Assembly (NCBI GenBank): GCA_902812455.1
Contig: CADDZH010000023.1
Span: forward strand, 1-55,249
Length of the DNA: 55,249 nucleotides
Source: Chloroflexota bacterium
GTDB taxonomy: Bacteria; Chloroflexota; Ktedonobacteria; Ktedonobacterales; Ktedonobacteraceae
Direction of reading: 5' to 3'
The position numbers were made by a program, and so were the translations under genes. This document shows, in pieces, positions 43,452 to 51,785 of this stretch. Below the pieces are notes generated by a model. That model searched no databases and was not told where the DNA came from. It worked only from the letters and a program-made list of their open reading frames with translations. Position 1 is the first letter of the stretch; each line of letters begins with the position of its first letter.

Positions 43452-44876
43452 ATGCCGGCGACTGTTGAACAACCTGCTTCTCCTGTTGAGCCGAAGCTGA
43501 ATGTGGCCGGTTTCCGGCATGTGCTGCGAAGGCGTAACTTCCTCTTGCTCTGGCTAGCGCAGTTGATCTCGCTGACGATCCTCAACGCGGCTAACTTCGG
43601 CCTGATCGTGATTGTCACTGATGTCACGCATTCTGTGCTGATGGCGGGCCTGGCCATCCTGGCTTTCACCTTTCCGGCGGTGCCATTTAGCGTTATTGCT
43701 GGTGTGGTTGTTGATCACATGCATAAGCGAACGGTGCTGTGGGTGAGCAATATGCTGCGGGCAGGCACGATGCTGCTGGTGGTTGTCTCGCTGCTGTATA
43801 ACCCAACGGCGTTGGGGCCGCTCTACGTGCTGATCTTCGTAACCTCGCTGATCGGGCAGTTTTTTACGCCGGCCGAAAGCGCCTCGATCCCGCTGCTGGT
43901 GGGAGAGCGCGAGCTGGTACCTGCGCTTTCCCTGTTCAATATTACACTGACGCTGGCCCAGGCCATTGGCTATCTTGTGCTGGGAAGCGCTCTCTCGCTG
44001 ATCTTCCCGTCTTTTACGCTACATCTAGGTGCATTTACACTGGCAGTCCATTCCATCGATGTGCTCTTTGTCTTTGTGGCCATCTGCTACGTGGTATGCG
44101 CGGGCCTGATCTTGCTGATCCCGTCTCGCGCCTTGCAGGAGAGGCACTTGATGAATAGAGCGACGCCGGCGCGTATTGAAGCGGGCAAGGCGCTAGAAAT
44201 GCTGTGGCAGGATATTGTTGAGGGCTGGCGATTTGTGCGCAGCGATCGCATCCTGTATTTCGCGGTGATCCAGCTTTCGGTGGTTGGTAACCTCACGATA
44301 TTGATAGCTGAGCTTGCCGGTCCATTTGTGCAGCAATACCTGCACTTGCCGGCTGAGGCGATGTCAATAGTGCTCGCACCGGCGGCTTTCGGGTTGATCG
44401 GAGCGTCACTGGTTATGCCCAACATAACCAGGAGGGTGGATAAGATACGCCTGGCCATGATTGGTTTCATCGTGCTGGCCGCCGGGTTTGCCCTGCTGCC
44501 GGGTTCGCAGGCGCTGGCATGGTACCTGTATCACCAGCAAGGAGCGCAGTCGGCATTCTTGTGGACAACAATTATTGTCGTGGTATTTGTCCTGGGGATA
44601 GCAACGGCAAGTGTCAACATTCCAACGCAGGCGCTGATGCAGGAACACGCGCCTGAGGCAGTGCGGGGCCGTATCTTTTCGCTGCAGTTCATGATGTACA
44701 ACCTGGGTACCATACCTGTCCTGCTCATTGCAGGCCTGTTTGCCCAGTTTATTAACTTCAGCCTGTTGATCCTCCTGATCTCGGCCAGCCTGTTGCTCTT
44801 CTTATGGTGGGGACGATGGTATCTCAGGCGACGAGCATACGAGCAGGCTGATAGTGTGCCGCAAGAGCGTGCCTGA
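43452..44876 (+). CDS. Major facilitator superfamily transporter
   Basis: About 474 residues with 12 predicted membrane helices and the layout of the MFS_3/enterobactin-exporter-like group: FRHVLRRRNFLLLWLAQ at the N-terminus, VVVDHMHKRTVLWVSN in the 2-3 loop, and TPAESASIPLLV after helix 4. Probable drug or small-molecule efflux; substrate unknown. I prefer ATG 43452 (AAAGGG upstream) to ATG 43401. It converges on the rRNA methyltransferase gene, with a 102-bp inverted repeat between them. Proximity to a resistance-type methyltransferase is suggestive but not proof of a shared role. Confidence 0.87.
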   Translation: MPATVEQPASPVEPKLNVAGFRHVLRRRNFLLLWLAQLISLTILNAANFGLIVIVTDVTHSVLMAGLAILAFTFPAVPFSVIAGVVVDHMHKRTVLWVSNMLRAGTMLLVVVSLLYNPTALGPLYVLIFVTSLIGQFFTPAESASIPLLVGERELVPALSLFNITLTLAQAIGYLVLGSALSLIFPSFTLHLGAFTLAVHSIDVLFVFVAICYVVCAGLILLIPSRALQERHLMNRATPARIEAGKALEMLWQDIVEGWRFVRSDRILYFAVIQLSVVGNLTILIAELAGPFVQQYLHLPAEAMSIVLAPAAFGLIGASLVMPNITRRVDKIRLAMIGFIVLAAGFALLPGSQALAWYLYHQQGAQSAFLWTTIIVVVFVLGIATASVNIPTQALMQEHAPEAVRGRIFSLQFMMYNLGTIPVLLIAGLFAQFINFSLLILLISASLLLFLWWGRWYLRRRAYEQADSVPQERA

Positions 44877-44902
44877 CCCCTAGAAGCTTAAGGTACCAAA
44901 GA

Positions 44903-45004
44903 TGTCATCCTGAGCGCAGCGAAGGATCTGGTTTGAGGACACAGAGATGCTTCCCCTTCCCCTTCGCTGCGCTCAGGGCTACGGCTCACTCGCTCAGGAT
45001 GACA
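44903..45004. repeat. 102-bp inverted-repeat element between convergent genes
   Basis: The ends TGTCATCCTGAGCG (44903-44916) and CGCTCAGGATGACA (44991-45004) are perfect 14-bp inverse repeats. The inside also pairs (GCAGCGAAGG with CCTTCGCTGC). Similar sequences are known to be scattered in many bacterial genomes. Placed between two gene ends, it could act as a two-way terminator. Confidence 0.8.
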
Positions 45005-45009
45005 AACCA

Positions 45010-45864
45010 TTACCGGTTTTGGTCGTTAAACTTCATGAACCTTGCCATTATGAAGACAAATTCGCTTTCAAAGGTAAGTTTTGTAATCTCCCAGGGTTCG
45101 TTGTGGATGAGATCGTGGAAGTGGGATTCGTAGTGGGCGGGCATGCCTTTGTTTTTGCCGCCGAGGCTATGAATTGGGAATGAGACGACCAGGTGATCGG
45201 CGTTGATGCTATGGAGAAGGCGAGAGCCAGCAGATTTATCGAGCTGTTCGAGGCAGGGAATAGCTTTGAGGAGGAAGGCAACATCTGCTTTTGGAGATGG
45301 ACAGGATTGCAGGACATCGCAGGTATGGGCATATCCATGAATGGGAAGCATGGACATCCACTCATTCAGGAAATCCATTATATCGTGGTAGATGTCGTAG
45401 GCGTAGTATTGGGTATTCTCGGGAAGAGACATCCAGGGGATGGCAAGCGGGTTGAGGCCGCAGGCGATGTCTAGGACGCTATACACGGGCGGGAGATTGG
45501 CAAAGATGGCGGCATAGAAGCGATCGAGGATGGGCAAGCGCTCGCGGGTGGAGGCGTGATGACTCATGATATTGCGGCAGGCCTGCAGGAGTTGCTCCTG
45601 GTTTCCCGATTGCGCTGCTGTGCGAAGCTCATCGAGCCACATAGTATAGTGTTCTTTCGTGTCGAGGTAGGCGCCACCGACCTGGTGCAGCTTATTTTTG
45701 GTGGCCTTAATAGCCTCCTTGAGGCTGCGCTGCCTGGTAAGTTCTTGAGAGCCGATGTGGAGAATGAGATCTCTGGAGACGGATCTGTACCTGGGGCTGG
45801 CGAGAACGGCATCAAGCAGGGATGCCAGTTGATCGGGCTGCTCAGGCCTGGGTGTTCTGGGCAT
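45010..45864 (-). CDS. 16S rRNA m7G1405-type methyltransferase (Rmt/Sgm/FmrO family)
   Basis: The 284-residue protein matches the aminoglycoside-resistance methyltransferases that methylate N7 of G1405 in 16S rRNA. Diagnostic blocks are HASTRERLPILDRFY (103-117), the SAM site VLDIACGLNPLAIPW (130-144), LLKAIPCLEQ (198-207) and VVSFPIHSLGGKNKGM (226-241). The N-terminal rRNA-binding region of about 100 residues is present, and the length fits the family. GAGGA lies nine bases before the ATG. The first 23 bases overlap the 3' end of tgt, so translation is probably coupled. Resistance to 4,6-linked deoxystreptamine drugs is predicted, not shown. Confidence 0.85.
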   Translation of the reverse strand: MPRTPRPEQPDQLASLLDAVLASPRYRSVSRDLILHIGSQELTRQRSLKEAIKATKNKLHQVGGAYLDTKEHYTMWLDELRTAAQSGNQEQLLQACRNIMSHHASTRERLPILDRFYAAIFANLPPVYSVLDIACGLNPLAIPWMSLPENTQYYAYDIYHDIMDFLNEWMSMLPIHGYAHTCDVLQSCPSPKADVAFLLKAIPCLEQLDKSAGSRLLHSINADHLVVSFPIHSLGGKNKGMPAHYESHFHDLIHNEPWEITKLTFESEFVFIMARFMKFNDQNR

Positions 45865-46975
45865 GGTGACGTTTCCTCAGGCGTTCGGTGAGCTGGGTCA
45901 TAAAGCGCAGGTTGTGGATAGTGGCGAGCCGGAAGAAGAGGGTATCGTTGATCTTGAAGAGGTGGTGCAGGTAGCCCAACGAGTAGTGAGTACAGCAGAG
46001 GCAGTCGCAGAAGCGAGAGATGGGCGCGTTCGTTTTGATGTATTTGTCGTCGTTGGTATAGACGTATGAGAGCCATTTATCCTCGAGGCCGCTTTCGCCA
46101 GTGAAGGTGTAGAGCCGCCCGTGGCGAGCATCGCGCGTGGGCATGGCGCTATCGAATAAGCCGTAGCCGATATCTGCACAGATCACCAGGTTGGTGGGAT
46201 GGCCTATACCGAGGGCGTGCATGGGAAATTGCGCGGGGACAAGCTCGCGCGTGTAGGCGATGATACCGGTGAGCAGGTTGCCCTGGCTATCGAGCGGCCA
46301 GCCGCCATAGCCGAAGCCATCGAAGCCAATCTCCAGTAGTTCATTTGCGCAGCGCTTGCGCAGCTCGAGGGAGCCACCGCCCTGGATCACAGCAAAGAGC
46401 AAGGGACGCTGCTCAGGCGGCACGCGCTTCTTATCGAGGATGCGCAGGAACTCCTTTTTGCAGCGTCTGGCCCAATCAACAGTGCGGATGACCGAGATTT
46501 CCTGGATGTCGAAGGAGGCATCGACGTGAGTACACTCGTCGAGGCAGATAACAATATCGGCGCCATAGCTGAGCTGGAGCTGGATGGCCTTTTCGGGCGT
46601 GAGGTGAAACTTGCGATCTAAGCCCTCGGGCTTGATAGTGATGCCCTCGTTATTCATATAGCCGTATCTGGAGCTCTGCTGGATGAGGGAGTAGGCCTGG
46701 AAGCCGCCGGAGTCGGTGACGATGGGGCGCTGCCAGCCAGTCATGTTATGGAGGCCGCCGAGGGCCGAGATGGTGGAGGAGCCGGGACGCTGCATGAGGT
46801 GGAAGGTGTTCATGACGACGGCCTGGATGTCGCAGGCGAGGAGGTCGCTGGCATCGACGGAACGGACAACGCCGAAGGTGGCATCGGGCAGAAAGACGGG
46901 CATGTGAAGGGTGCCGCAAGGCAGCGCAAGATCGGCGTATTGGTGATATTGGTTTTCGAGTTCGTGTTGAAGCAT
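45842..46975 (-). CDS. tgt: Queuine/archaeosine tRNA-ribosyltransferase family protein (divergent)
   Basis: The 377-residue TIM-barrel enzyme should exchange guanine for a 7-deazaguanine base in the tRNA anticodon. Seen: VTDSGGFQAYSL, LSYGADIVICLDECTH, HALGIGHPTNLV, and GLFDSAMPTRDARHG with the Asp that acts as nucleophile. The zinc site is CDCLCC followed by YLHHLF. It is divergent: the usual GG-L-(S/A)VGE loop reads GGYGGWPLD-like (FGYGGWPLDSQG). ATG 46975 has AGAGG four bases upstream; ATGs at 46993 and 47020 are not supported. It is the first gene of a two-gene operon with the rRNA methyltransferase. Confidence 0.9.
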   Translation of the reverse strand: MLQHELENQYHQYADLALPCGTLHMPVFLPDATFGVVRSVDASDLLACDIQAVVMNTFHLMQRPGSSTISALGGLHNMTGWQRPIVTDSGGFQAYSLIQQSSRYGYMNNEGITIKPEGLDRKFHLTPEKAIQLQLSYGADIVICLDECTHVDASFDIQEISVIRTVDWARRCKKEFLRILDKKRVPPEQRPLLFAVIQGGGSLELRKRCANELLEIGFDGFGYGGWPLDSQGNLLTGIIAYTRELVPAQFPMHALGIGHPTNLVICADIGYGLFDSAMPTRDARHGRLYTFTGESGLEDKWLSYVYTNDDKYIKTNAPISRFCDCLCCTHYSLGYLHHLFKINDTLFFRLATIHNLRFMTQLTERLRKRHHAQNTQA

Positions 46976-47129
46976 GTTTCCTCTGTGAAGCATTGTATCA
47001 ACTGGAGATGGGGATATCAAGGGTTTGAGCCCTTGTTGTTACGGCTGACCTTCGAGTCACGTCTAAGCAGATAGATAATGACTCATCTACTGATGATGCA
47101 TATAATCTTGCATGGAGGAATGATCTTTT

Positions 47130-47654
47130 ATGTTTGGGCTGAGCTTAATTGACCTGCTGTTTTTGATAACGGTGGTCTTGCTCGTATTAAACGGGTTGAA
47201 TAATGGGGCGGTTACTAGTCTCGTGAATCTCCTCAGTATTCCGCTTGGGTTCATTGTTGCCTACGAGTATGGCCCTCGTTTTACGATGGTGCTGGCCGGG
47301 AACGGATGGTCTGTGACTCCCCTGCTTTCTTATATTATCCTGTTTTTTGGGGTTGTGCTGGCGTTGCATATACTGGCTACGCTTGTGCGCGGCGTTGTGG
47401 AGCACACTCCAATCATCGGCCCATTTGTTGGCTTAGCCGATAAGCTGCTTGGGGGAGTGATCGGATTTGTGGAGGCCTGGCTGCTGTGGGTTGTGCTGCT
47501 GCTGGTGCTGCACAATTTCTTGCTCCATCCCCCCGCTGGAGTTGATCCCTCGCAGTTGCGAAGCTGGCAACAATTCTATAATGATGCGACGACGAATAGC
47601 TGGTTTGGGCAGGTGAATAGTTTTATCATTAGCAGGATACCAGTTCAGCAATAG
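47130..47654 (+). CDS. CvpA family membrane protein
   Basis: The 174-residue protein has four membrane helices and the CvpA layout: LIDLLFLITVVLLVLNGLNNG at the N-terminus (family form LiDiii..l....G...G), then GFIVAYEYG, and LADKLLGGVIGFVEAWLL near residue 100. CvpA-like proteins affect colicin V production, biofilm and envelope stress in other bacteria; the role here is unknown. GGAGG lies about 11 bases before the ATG, and TATAAT at 47101-47106 is a possible -10 box. Confidence 0.85.
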   Translation: MFGLSLIDLLFLITVVLLVLNGLNNGAVTSLVNLLSIPLGFIVAYEYGPRFTMVLAGNGWSVTPLLSYIILFFGVVLALHILATLVRGVVEHTPIIGPFVGLADKLLGGVIGFVEAWLLWVVLLLVLHNFLLHPPAGVDPSQLRSWQQFYNDATTNSWFGQVNSFIISRIPVQQ

Positions 47655-47689
47655 AGCCGGAGGTAAGGCCAAATTGGTTGGGATTCTGC

Positions 47690-47718
47690 TTGCAATATGC
47701 CTTTTTGCTGCATACAAT
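47690..47718 (+). promoter_or_regulatory. Sigma-70-type promoter of hflX
   Basis: TTGCAA (47690-47695) and TACAAT (47713-47718) with a 17-base spacer. This would give a leader of about 75 bases before the hflX start. Confidence 0.55.
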
Positions 47719-47798
47719 ACAGGTATACTGTCGTCTATTGATGATTTTTCCGGGTGAGATTAAGAAAGGTATTGAGAGCACAAGAATAGTGGGAGGTA

Positions 47799-49130
47799 AT
47801 TACGGCAAGGCGCGAGAGTAGTGTTGAGACAGGGGCTTACGGGAAGCCTGAGCGGGCTTACCTGGTGGCCGTTGAAAGCGACGAGCAGGATAGTTTATGG
47901 AGCGTTGAGGATTCGCTGGACGAGCTTGGCGCGCTGGCGCGCACGGCTGGCGCCGAAGTGGTGGGAAGGATGATCCAGCGATTGCGCCATCCCGACGTGG
48001 CGACGTATATTGGCAAGGGACGGGCGCAGGAGCTGAGCGATTTACAGAAACAGCTCAATTTTGACCTCGTGATTTTTGATGATGAGCTTTCCCCGACGCA
48101 GCAGCGAAACCTGGAGAACTTGCTGGATGCTCGTGTGATCGACCGTACTGCCCTGATCCTGGACATTTTTGCCCAGCATGCGCATATGCGCGAGGGACAG
48201 TTGCAAGTTGAGCTGGCGCAGTTGGAATATCGCCTGCCTCGCCTGACGGGCCGGGGCGTCGCGCTATCACGGCAGGCGGGCGGCTCGCTAGGTGGTGGTG
48301 GAGTTGGTGGCGCAATTGGAGTGCGCGGGCCAGGCGAGACAAAGCTGGAAATGGACCGGCGCCGTATCCGCAGCCGCATCGCCGAATTACGCAAAGATAT
48401 TGAAGAGGTGCGCGAGCAGCGACAGGTTCATCGCCAGCAGCGGGCGGCGCAGGCTATCCCGGTTGTAGCTATCGTTGGCTACACCAACACAGGCAAGTCC
48501 ACACTGTTCAATGCCCTCACCGAGGCAAGCGTGCTGGTAGAGAACAAGCTTTTTGCCACGCTTGACCCCGTAACGCGCCATGTCGTATTGCCGGGGAATC
48601 AAGAGGTGCTGTTTACCGACACCGTTGGTTTCATCCAGAAATTGCCAACGAAGCTGATCGCGGCCTTCCGGGCGACGCTGGAAGAGGTGATCGATGCCGA
48701 CCTGCTGCTGGAGGTGGTGGATGCGAGCCACGAGAACGCTATCGAGCAGAGCGAAACGGTGAATGACATTTTGCGTGACCTGGACGCCGGCGACAAGCCG
48801 CGAGTAACTGCGCTCAACAAGATCGATCTGCTGGCCGATCCCTCCGAGCTTGATCTGAGCCTGTATCCCAATGCCGTGCCGGTATCAGCGCTGAAGCGTA
48901 TTGGGCTGGATGCACTGCGCGAGAAGATCGCCCAGGTGCTGGCCAAAAGCATGGAGATGGTAGAAGTAACAATCCCCTATAGCAAAAGCGAACTGGTAGA
49001 GCTTTTTCACCGGCGCGGGCGTGTTCTACAAGAAGAGCATCGCCTCGAAGGAACGTTCCTCAGAGGTCGTATCCCGCGCACCCTACGAGGCTATTACGCA
49101 CCCTATAATGATTGCCGCAAGGTGAAATAG
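47799..49130 (+). CDS. hflX: Ribosome-splitting GTPase HflX, apparent non-canonical start
   Basis: HflX binds the 50S subunit and splits stalled ribosomes. The N-domain has AGAEVVGRMIQRLRHPDVA, GKGRAQEL and FDDELSPTQQRNLE. The GTPase domain has G1 GYTNTGKST, G3 DTVGF and G4 NKID. The first GTG is 47865, but the open frame continues upstream through the conserved strand PERAYLVAVE to a TAG at 47787, and a GGAGG site sits at 47792-47796. The only starts near that site are ATT 47799 (two bases away) or ACG 47802 (five bases). I therefore place the start at about 47799. The stop is 16 bases before the chemoreceptor gene. Confidence 0.93.
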   Translation: MTARRESSVETGAYGKPERAYLVAVESDEQDSLWSVEDSLDELGALARTAGAEVVGRMIQRLRHPDVATYIGKGRAQELSDLQKQLNFDLVIFDDELSPTQQRNLENLLDARVIDRTALILDIFAQHAHMREGQLQVELAQLEYRLPRLTGRGVALSRQAGGSLGGGGVGGAIGVRGPGETKLEMDRRRIRSRIAELRKDIEEVREQRQVHRQQRAAQAIPVVAIVGYTNTGKSTLFNALTEASVLVENKLFATLDPVTRHVVLPGNQEVLFTDTVGFIQKLPTKLIAAFRATLEEVIDADLLLEVVDASHENAIEQSETVNDILRDLDAGDKPRVTALNKIDLLADPSELDLSLYPNAVPVSALKRIGLDALREKIAQVLAKSMEMVEVTIPYSKSELVELFHRRGRVLQEEHRLEGTFLRGRIPRTLRGYYAPYNDCRKVK

Positions 49131-49146
49131 AGGAGGAGGGTAGCCC

Positions 49147-50862
49147 ATGTCAGAAGAGAGTCCTCAGAATCGCTATGTCCCTTTGCGTCTCCGTTTTCGC
49201 CCGTCTACCTCGCCTGCTGAGCATGCCCAGGAGGGACGGGAACATGCGCAGGCAGCAGGAACAAGCAGAGTAGCCAGCGACGGCATTGCCGGTACACTCC
49301 AAGCGCTGCGGCGCACACAGCAGGTCAAAGAATTGATTCGCCTGGGCAATATGCTGCGAGCAGAGCTGGGCCTGGAAGATGTGCTACAACAAATTGTTTC
49401 CTCGATCAGCGCCTGTACGGGGTTCCGCATTGCGGTGATCAGCCTGATCGATGAAGGGGGCGAGCGCCTCTCGGCAGTAGCTTTTGCGGGCCTCTCGCCA
49501 GAAAATGAGCGTATATTGCGGGAGGCACACGATCCCGTAGAAAAGCTGGCGCGGTTGATGCGCCCGCAGTTTCGCATCAGCCAGAGCTATTTTATTTCGC
49601 ACGAACATATTGCCGAATTTGCGGATATCCCAACTGTGGTGGAAACGACGGTCGATGATTATGAGCCAGGCGGCTGGCATCCCGAAGATATGTTGATTGT
49701 TCCGCTGTACAGCCAGCGCAAGAAAAAGCTGCTCGGTATCCTCTCGCTAGATGACCCGGAAGATGGCAAGGTGCCAACGCTCGAAAGCATCGAAGTTGTC
49801 GAACTCTTCGCAAACCAGGCCGCGATTGCCATAGACAATGCCTCTGTGTTCCAGGAGCGTGAGGCTGAACGCAAGGCACTGGAGGAGGCGATAGTCGCGC
49901 TACGGGCAGACCTGGAGCAGATACAGCGCGGGGATCTGCGGGTGCGCATCCATCCAAAGCACGAGAAGCTGCAACCGCTGGGCGAGGCCATCAACCTGAT
50001 GGTGGAGGAGATCAGCGGCATCCTGCGCGATGCGCAAATGGTGACGCAGGCGGTTGAAGAACACACGCGCGATGTGCAGCATAGTTCCGAGCTACTGGTG
50101 AAAGATGCGAGCCAGCAAGAGCAGCAGGTGCAGCATATTGCATTTGCTGTCAATGAAATAGCTACGACCATGAACCAGTTGGCAGAGCGTGCCGCAAAGC
50201 TTTCGCAGGTAGGCGTTGAGGCGATGGATGTGACGCTAGAAGGACAGGGAGCTGTTGATCGCGCGATGGAGGGTATGGGCAAGGTGCGAGAGGCGACCAT
50301 GCTTTCTGCACGGACTATGAAGCGGTTGAGCGAAAGCGGGCAAGAGATCAACGAGGCAGCGCTGGCGATTACGGATTTAACTGCTCGCATGAACCTGCTG
50401 GCGCTCAACGCGGCCATCGAGGCAACGCGGGCCGGAGAGCATGGTCAGGGCTTTACTGCAATCGCGCAGGAAATCCGCACGTTGGCAGTTCACAGCGCGG
50501 AAGCGGCGCGCAAAGTGGCATCGCATATTCGCACGATCCAGCAGCAGACGACAGCGGCCTCACAGAGCGTCGAGCAGAGCACGGTCGAAGTTGTGAAGCA
50601 GACGGAGCTTGTGACCCAGATGGGTGTCTCTTTAGATGCGATTAGCGTGGTGACTGAGCAGATGGCCAATCTTGTGGAGGGCATCAGCATGGCAGCCGAC
50701 CGGCAGGCGCAAGGTTCGCAACAGGCTGCCGGGGCAGTAGAACAAATCTCGCAAATGACGAGCGAGATAGCGAAGCATATGCGCAAGATGCAGCAGTCCC
50801 TGGATCACCTGGTAGAATTGACCGATTCGCTGCGCTCGCGGCTAGCGGTGTTCAGCATTTGA
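49147..50862 (+). CDS. Soluble GAF-domain methyl-accepting chemotaxis protein
   Basis: The 571-residue protein has no membrane segment. A charged leader (1-55) is followed by a GAF sensor domain (about 70-235), a HAMP-like stretch (about 250-300), and a long helical signalling domain. The hairpin tip is recognisable: LTARMNLLALNAAIEATRAGE, then GQGFTAIAQEIRTLA near residue 415-445. No cheA, cheW, cheR or cheB is nearby. GAGGAGGG precedes the ATG by six bases. It probably signals to a chemosensory array encoded elsewhere, in response to an unknown cytosolic ligand or redox state. Confidence 0.92.
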   Translation: MSEESPQNRYVPLRLRFRPSTSPAEHAQEGREHAQAAGTSRVASDGIAGTLQALRRTQQVKELIRLGNMLRAELGLEDVLQQIVSSISACTGFRIAVISLIDEGGERLSAVAFAGLSPENERILREAHDPVEKLARLMRPQFRISQSYFISHEHIAEFADIPTVVETTVDDYEPGGWHPEDMLIVPLYSQRKKKLLGILSLDDPEDGKVPTLESIEVVELFANQAAIAIDNASVFQEREAERKALEEAIVALRADLEQIQRGDLRVRIHPKHEKLQPLGEAINLMVEEISGILRDAQMVTQAVEEHTRDVQHSSELLVKDASQQEQQVQHIAFAVNEIATTMNQLAERAAKLSQVGVEAMDVTLEGQGAVDRAMEGMGKVREATMLSARTMKRLSESGQEINEAALAITDLTARMNLLALNAAIEATRAGEHGQGFTAIAQEIRTLAVHSAEAARKVASHIRTIQQQTTAASQSVEQSTVEVVKQTELVTQMGVSLDAISVVTEQMANLVEGISMAADRQAQGSQQAAGAVEQISQMTSEIAKHMRKMQQSLDHLVELTDSLRSRLAVFSI

Positions 50863-50876
50863 GGGAATTGTGGGAC

Positions 50877-51692
50877 CTAGTTCCTGTACCAGAACTGGTC
50901 CCAGGCCTGCCAGAAATTGTCAGCGGTAGAGGAGACCGTGCGCGGGCCCTCGATGGTCACGCCGGTGCGGCCCTTAAAGTCGTTGACGCGATCGGGTGAG
51001 GCCAGCTCGACGCGGAAGGTGACCGGGCTGGATGGTTTGTAGGGTTTGGGCCAGTTGCGCATGCTGAGAGCCTGGGCGACGCGCATCTCGATGAGGGAGC
51101 AGGCGTCTTTGGGGGCCATGTTGCGAGCCGAGAAGCGCCCCAATCCCTGTTTGACGGGCGCGGTGACCACTTCATCTCCGAGCAGGGCTGTGACCTCGCG
51201 GCAGGTGGCCTCGTCGCCGGAGACGAAGACGGCGGGGACATCCCAGCAGCCGGCAACAGCAGCCAGGATGCCGCTCTCACCGACCAGCGTCTCGTTGATC
51301 CAGGCGTTGTACCAGGCCTCAGATGAGACGGTATGGCAAAGGACGCCATCGGGTGTGCCGGCCATGGCGTGAGCGCCGACGAAGAGGATGGCATCGCAAC
51401 CCTCCTCGAAGGCAGTGATGTAGCGCGCCCAGGGATAGCCAAAAATATATTGTGCCCCGGATTCCAGGCGGTCGGGGAGAAAGCTTTTGAAGCTATATGC
51501 TCCGCCGGCGCCATGACAATCGACCACGTCGATCTCGCTGGCTCCTGCTGCGCGCGCTCCACGCACTGCGGCATTCATTTCATCGGTATAGAGCTTTCTG
51601 CATTCTTCATAAAGAGGTTTGCCGGCTGAGACCTGCTCCCAGGTCTCAATGCAAGATATTCCTTCCATATCACAGAAAATAACGACGCGCAT
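50877..51692 (-). CDS. M55 family D-aminopeptidase (DppA-like)
   Basis: The 271-residue protein resembles the zinc D-aminopeptidases of family M55. Seen: VVIFCDMEGIS with the DxE metal ligands (residues 8 and 10), VVDCHGAGGAYSF near 57, and FVGAHAMAGTPDGVLCHTVSS near 104-124 (two blocks). In Bacillus DppA forms a decamer and releases D-Ala from peptides. The length fits the family. It stands alone on the minus strand; its 3' end lies 14 bases from the convergent chemoreceptor gene. Confidence 0.9.
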   Translation of the reverse strand: MRVVIFCDMEGISCIETWEQVSAGKPLYEECRKLYTDEMNAAVRGARAAGASEIDVVDCHGAGGAYSFKSFLPDRLESGAQYIFGYPWARYITAFEEGCDAILFVGAHAMAGTPDGVLCHTVSSEAWYNAWINETLVGESGILAAVAGCWDVPAVFVSGDEATCREVTALLGDEVVTAPVKQGLGRFSARNMAPKDACSLIEMRVAQALSMRNWPKPYKPSSPVTFRVELASPDRVNDFKGRTGVTIEGPRTVSSTADNFWQAWDQFWYRN

Positions 51693-51760
51693 ACCCTTCT
51701 CTTCTCCTCATCTATAGTTTGTCCCGGTACGAATTTGGGCTAGTACGAATCTGGCCTGGC

Positions 51761-51783
51761 CCCTACAAGGGAGGCCACTACAT
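51761..51783 (-). repeat. Dispersed repeat related to the inner arm of 20770-20886
   Basis: CCCTACAAGGGAGGCCACTA followed by CAT closely matches CCCACAAGGGAGTCCACTACAT in the left arm of the 117-bp element. It lies at the 3' end of the small acidic membrane protein gene. Confidence 0.6.
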
Positions 51784-51785
51784 AT

